64,000 nt of DNA, taken from Cephalotus follicularis (taxonomy: Eukaryota > Streptophyta > Magnoliopsida > Oxalidales > Cephalotaceae). The notes beneath the pieces are model-generated. The model was not told the origin of the DNA, did not search any database, and worked only from the letters and a program-made list of their open reading frames with translations. Position numbers and translations under genes: made by a program. The DNA is taken from assembly GCA_001972305.1 (NCBI GenBank), contig BDDD01000571.1:1-64000 (forward strand). Direction: 5' to 3'. Below, in pieces: positions 59,273 to 64,000 of this stretch (its first letter is position 1; every line of letters begins with the position of its first letter).

Positions 59273-62200
59273 ATGAAATTTGATGTTGATAAATTTGATG
59301 GGAACAACAGTTTTAGTTTGTGGCAAGTTCGTATAATTGTCGTTTTGACACAACAAGAGTTGAAGAAGGTTTTGTTTGGGAAATAAAAAAAACATGTTAT
59401 TATATCCGAGGAGGAATGAGAAAAGATGGATGATAAAACTCTTTCGATTACTCAGCTCTGTTTATCGAATGAAGTTTTGCAGGATGTTTTAACAGAAAAG
59501 ACAATGTCCGATTTGTAATCAAAATTGGAGAATTTGTTCTTAACAAAATCTCTCACAAATAAGCTCCTGTTGAAACAGCGACTGTATGCATTATGCATGT
59601 CTGAAGATACTTGAGTAAAGTCTCATATCACTAAATTTAATTCTATTATGACTGATTTAAATATTATTAATATTAAACTTGAAAATGAAGATCAAACCCT
59701 ATTATTATTATGTTCTTTGCCACTTTTTATTAAGCACTTTAATAACACTACGATTTATAATAGAGAAATTCTTTCCATTGAGGATGTCAAAGTTAACCTA
59801 CAAAATAAAGTTAAAATTGATGATGAATTGACATCAAGTGGAAAGGATAATCAGGATGTCGGTTTAGTTGCTAGAGGTTGTCTTACGGATAGGGGCTCAA
59901 AGAATAATAAAAATAGGCTACATTCAAATTCTAGACATAGAAATTTGATCTGTAATTACTAAAGAAGAAAGGGCACGTCAAGGCTAATTGTTTCAAGTTG
60001 AAAAATAGGCAGACAACACAAGATGGTGCTAAGTCCCAGAAAGGGGGAGAAAAATCCACTAAAACCAGTATTGCAGATATCGAGAGTAATTCTGATTTAC
60101 TCCTAGCTGTTGATGACAAAAATAACCATACAGTTGAATAGGTTCTCGACTCAGGATGTTTCTATCACATGTGTCCACATAAGCAATGGTTCACCAAATA
60201 TGAGCCAATTTCAAGTGAAGTAGTTCTAATGGGCAATAATGCTTCTTGCAAAATTGTTGGGATAAAGACAATTAAATTAAGATGTATGATGACATTGTTA
60301 AAACTTTAGGAGAAGTCAGACATGTTTCAGATTTAAAGAAAAATCTCATCTCTTTGGGTTTTCTTGATGCTAAACGGTACAAGTATTCTGGTGGAGACAA
60401 AGTTTTGAAAATCAACATGGGTGCTATTCTTTTTATGACGAGATTGAAAGTTGGCAGTTTCTACAAACTACAAGGCTCTACAATAATTGGCTCAGTTGCA
60501 GTTTCTTCATCTGTTTCAGATACTAAATTATGGCACAGAGTCATATAAGTGAGAGAAGAATAATTTGAGTAACAAAAGTCTCTTAATATTGGATTTTTAT
60601 AAACATTGTACATATGGAAAGCAGAAGAAAGTAAGTTTAAGTATTGTTATTCGCAGGACTAAAAGTATTATTGATTACATTCATCTCGATCTTTGGAACC
60701 CATCCAGTGTTCCTTCTAAAGACGATGATGTTCAATATATGCTTACCGTCATTGATGATTTTTTAAAGAAAGTTTGGGTCTATTTTCTAAAGCACAAGAA
60801 TGATGTTTTTGTGACTTTTAAGCCGTGAAAAATTTTAATTGACAAACAGATTGACAAACAGATAAAGTGATTAAAGACAGATAACGGACTGGAATTTTGT
60901 TGTAGTGATTTCAATGAGTTTTGCAAGAATATGAGTATTGCGCGACATTGCATAGTTGTTAGAACGCCACAGCAGAATGGAGTTGTAGAACATATGAACA
61001 TGACCTCACTAGAGAAGACTAGGTGCATGTTATCAAACCTTGGTTTAAGCAAGGGGTTTTGGACAGAAGCCATTAATACAACATGTTTCTTAGTGAATCA
61101 TTCTCCTTGCACACCCATTGAGTGTAAAACTCCAGAGGAGGTTTGGTCGTGACATCGAGCAAATTATTCAAGTCAGAGAATTTTTGACTATCCAGATTAT
61201 ACCCATGTTAATGAAGGCAAACTTAAACCTAGAGCAAGGAATTGTATTTTTCTCGAGTATGTATTTGGTGTTAAAGGTTACAAGTTATGATGTTCTGCAG
61301 CTAATGTGAGGAAAATTATTTTTAGCAGAAATGTTACTTTTGATGAATTTGCTTTGCTTCATCCCAAATAGTCTCATGTTCCTTGTGATGAAAATCAAGA
61401 TTCTACACAGATGGAAGTTGAAATTACTCCTACTCAGAAGACAAAACATAGTTTAGTTTAGTTGCCCGATGTCACTGAAGAGATTGTCCCAGATGATCCC
61501 GTTGTTCAAGAAGATCTTGTCATTGCAAGAGATAGACCGAGGAGGGCTATAAAACCACCTCAAAGAGATGCTTATGCAAATTTTGTTGCTTATGCTTTGT
61601 CAATTGCAGAAGTAGTTGGGTGCATGGAACCTTCGACATACTCCTTCGTCAAATTCTGCCCAATGGTTAGTTACAATGAATGAGGAAATAGAATCTCTTA
61701 ATAAAAATCAGACTTGGGATCTTGTGAAGCCACCTAAAAGAAAGAAAATTGTCGATTGCAAATGGGTCTTTAAAAGAAAGGAAAGTACTCCGGGTATGAA
61801 AGATGCAAGATATAAAGCATGGTTTGTTGCAAAGGGCTACAGTCAAATACAGGGAATAAATTTTCATGATGTTTTCTCTCCAGTTGTTAAACATAACTCT
61901 ATTCATGTTTTATGTGCTTTAGTTGAATGTATGATTTAGAGTTGGAGAGTTTGATATGAAAACAGTTTTTCTAAATGGTGAAATTGAAGAACAAATTTTT
62001 ATGCATCAACCTGAGGGTTTGCAGATAGAAAGAAAAGAAAATCATATGTGCTTATTGAAGAGGTTTTTATATGATTTGAAGCAATCTCCTAGACAATGGT
62101 ATAAGAGATTTGATTCATTTATGGTTAACCTTGGATATTGCAGGAGTCAGTATGACAATTGCATTTATTTCAGTAAGTTTTCAGATGACTCTTTTATTTA

Positions 62201-62510
62201 TTTATTGCTATATATTGATAATATGTTGATTACAGTAAAAGATATATCCAAGGTGAACAAACTAAAAGCACAATTAAGCACAGAGTTTGAGATTAAAGAT
62301 TTGGGGGCAGCGAAGAAGATTCTTGGCATGGAGATTAAGCGTGATTGCAGTGCAAACAAGTGATATTTATCTTAGAAGAAATATATAAAGAATGTTCTTA
62401 GGTGTTTTGGAATGACAGATGTTAAACCAGTGAGTACGCCTCTTGCAACTCATTTTAAGCTTTCAGTTGCTTTATCTCCACAAACAGTTGAGGAGAAAAC
62501 ATACATATCA
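59273..62510 (+). pseudogene. Decayed Ty1/copia gag-pol, cut by a gypsy LTR
   Basis: Gag starts MKFDVDKFDGNNSFSLWQVR and runs, with several stops, to a zinc-knuckle remnant (GHVKANCFKLK). Protease keeps VLDSGCFYHMCPHKQWF. GAG-pre-integrase is at 60282-60548 (VRHVSDLKKNLISLGFLD). Integrase pieces have YIHLDLWNPSS, TDNGLEFC and RTPQQNGVVEHMN. RT is spread over 61616-62363 with WDLVKPPKRKKIVDCKWVFK and LKQSPRQWYKRF, and its catalytic motif reads LLYIDNMLIT, so the second aspartate of YVDD has become asparagine. The RNase H start (SVALSPQTVEEKTYIS) is interrupted at 62,510. The motif style is that of Tnt1-like (Tork) copia elements. No LTR was found at the left end. It lies in the direction opposite to the kinase gene. 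Confidence 0.88.
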
Positions 62511-64000
62511 TGTAAGAGCCCTAAATATTATAAAATATTATTATTAGACTTTGTAATTATTTTCTCACTTTTGGGCTGAACCTGAATTTTATGATGTATT
62601 TATTTGGGCCCTACTGGAACATAATTTGTGAACTTGGGCTAAAAAGAATATGTTTTTCTCATTGGGCTGTAATTATTGGTATAATTAGATTTTGGGGCTT
62701 TATTATGGAAAGTGTAATTTGGCCCAAGTGGAGGAGGCTGGCCCAAGCCCAGCAAAGGTTTACAACCGTTGAGAATCCTCTCAACAATTCTAGACTTTTC
62801 CATTTCTCTTATAAAAAGGGAAGGGGGCCCAAAAGACACACTTTTGACTATTCTTGCACAATTTCTCCAGAGAGTTCAGGAGAGAAAGAGAGAGTAGGAG
62901 ATATGGACAAAGTGAGTACTGTTCATAAAGCCCCATTGTCCCCTGCACTCCCATGGTATAAATACCCACTCTCTGGGAGCAAGGATATACAAGGAAGAGG
63001 AACTAGCACAGTCAAGGTGTGTAGCAGACGTTTGCCGAAAAAGAGAAGTCAGGATTTACAAGGAGAGGAGGAAGCATCTCCATTTTCAACCTTACTCCAG
63101 GTAGGTTGCTCCATGTCCGAGTGCCTACCAACTGCTGTGTGTCTGTTTGATTGTTGTGTGTATTTTATTGCCTGCTTTTGTGATGTTGCTTATTGTACAC
63201 TATTGATTGTTCATGCTATACATAAAGTAAGATATAGAAACTGTGTAGCCACTTTTAATGATGAGGCATGCTTGGCACATGGGCATCCTTCTTCATCACT
63301 ATGGTGCGCATTATATGGCATTAAACAGAAGCAACACATGGAGGCACCATTACAGGGGTGCCGAGGGTGGAGTTGAACTCCCCAGGCCATGCACCCAGCC
63401 ATGGCGACTCGCCGCACCCTCACCGGCAGGCGACGAGTTCCCTTCATCAACGACGAGCAGAAGTCATGCGTCCAAGGCATGAAACGCGTGATGACCAGGG
63501 GAGCCGAGATGCTCGGTGCGGGCACCTGGGAAGGATGATAACATGCCAGGGCTGAGCGCAAGGTTACCGAGGCCGAGGCGAACTGCCAGGGCTGAGCATG
63601 AACTTCCAGGGCTGAGCCGAGACGCCAGTGCTGAGCGCCAGGGGAGAAGTACCGAGACGCCAGTGCTGAGCGCCAGGGGAGCAGTGCCGAGACGCCAGTG
63701 ATGAGCTGCCATGGATGAAAGCCCGGGCTGCCACAGCTGAGCTGCCATGCTAGAGCTGCCCTGATGACCGTGAAGAGCTACCAGGAAGGAACGCATGAGC
63801 TGCCAGAGCTGAACTCCCATGCCGAGCAGCTATTCCAGGGGCGCTACGTCGTGGTACCACATGCCTGAAGTGGTATGCCCAGGGAGATGATGACAGGGGC
63901 TATACACCAAGGCAGAGGACGACGGGGTAACGCATCAGGGGCGCCTTTGCCCAGAAGAGGGACGCCATGCACTGGAGTCCTTCCCTGCCATTTCTGTCCA
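62511..64000 (+). mobile_element. Start of another LTR of the E1/E2/E3 family
   Basis: It begins TGTAAGAGCCCTAAATATTA directly inside the copia RNase H region and follows the family order: the TTGGGCTGAACC-type words, a TATA-like stretch near 62,815, the stem-loop at 63100-63129 and a GC-rich word array (63,480-63,700) with repeats of GAGACGCCAGTGCTGAGCGC. The element continues past the window, so whether it is a solo LTR or complete is unknown. The putative left TSD is TATCA. ORFs inside are array by-products. Confidence 0.85.

Noticed and set aside
62591..63376. 261-codon ORF
   Set aside because: It starts 80 bases into an LTR of the E1/E2/E3 family and follows LTR landmarks, including the stem-loop; no protein domain is visible.

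Overview
This is nuclear DNA from a plant, most likely a eudicot. It carries spliced plant genes (a Bax inhibitor-1 gene, a CDC7-type kinase and a small plant coiled-coil protein), a MULE-type transposon remnant and a dense cover of Ty1/copia and Ty3/gypsy LTR retrotransposons. I cannot name the species. By eye, roughly three quarters of the window is transposon-derived and only three host genes are supported.

Layout. 1-6.4 kb: the end of one LTR, then two complete solo LTRs, each with a perfect 5-bp target-site duplication (TSD). 7.1-12.8 kb: a decayed copia element on the minus strand, with an 812-bp solo LTR of another family nested in its left LTR. 12.9-17.4 kb: AT-rich intergenic DNA with a fold-back MITE. 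17.5-19.6 kb: an intact three-exon host gene (minus strand, 155 aa). 19.8-22.3 kb: a broken MULE transposase gene. 22.3-23.6 kb and 45.8-46.9 kb: two halves of an unassigned repeat.

23.6-45.8 kb is a Russian-doll nest whose layers can be separated by perfect TSDs. Outer solo LTR E1 (minus strand, TSD ACATG) contains solo LTR B (GCTAC), solo LTR E2 (plus strand, CATAC) and deleted element E4 (ATTAC). E2 in turn contains the 10.3-kb gypsy element E3 (GAGGC), the only copy with a near-complete gag-pol. E1, E2 and E3 belong to one LTR family, and a further copy starts at 62,511 and runs off the window. 46.9-52.7 kb holds a truncated Tat-type gypsy element with two RNase H domains. 53.6-55.5 kb is Bax inhibitor-1 (six exons, 246 aa, apparently intact). 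57.2-59.0 kb is the 3' part of a CDC7-like kinase. Its upstream exons are not seen; in their place are a decayed copia element (59.3-62.5 kb) and the last gypsy LTR.

I found no clearly new protein system. The least expected signals are in the non-coding parts of the LTRs. E4 carries an array of ten ~29-bp repeats in which each unit folds into the same hairpin with paired (covarying) changes in both stems, plus two other arrays of exactly 30-bp period. Four distinct LTR families each carry their own array of palindromes built on a GTCGAC-like core. The E1/E2/E3 family has a 30-nt stem-loop conserved in all five legible copies. Most stop codons in the broken elements look like C-to-T changes, as expected from methylation and deamination.
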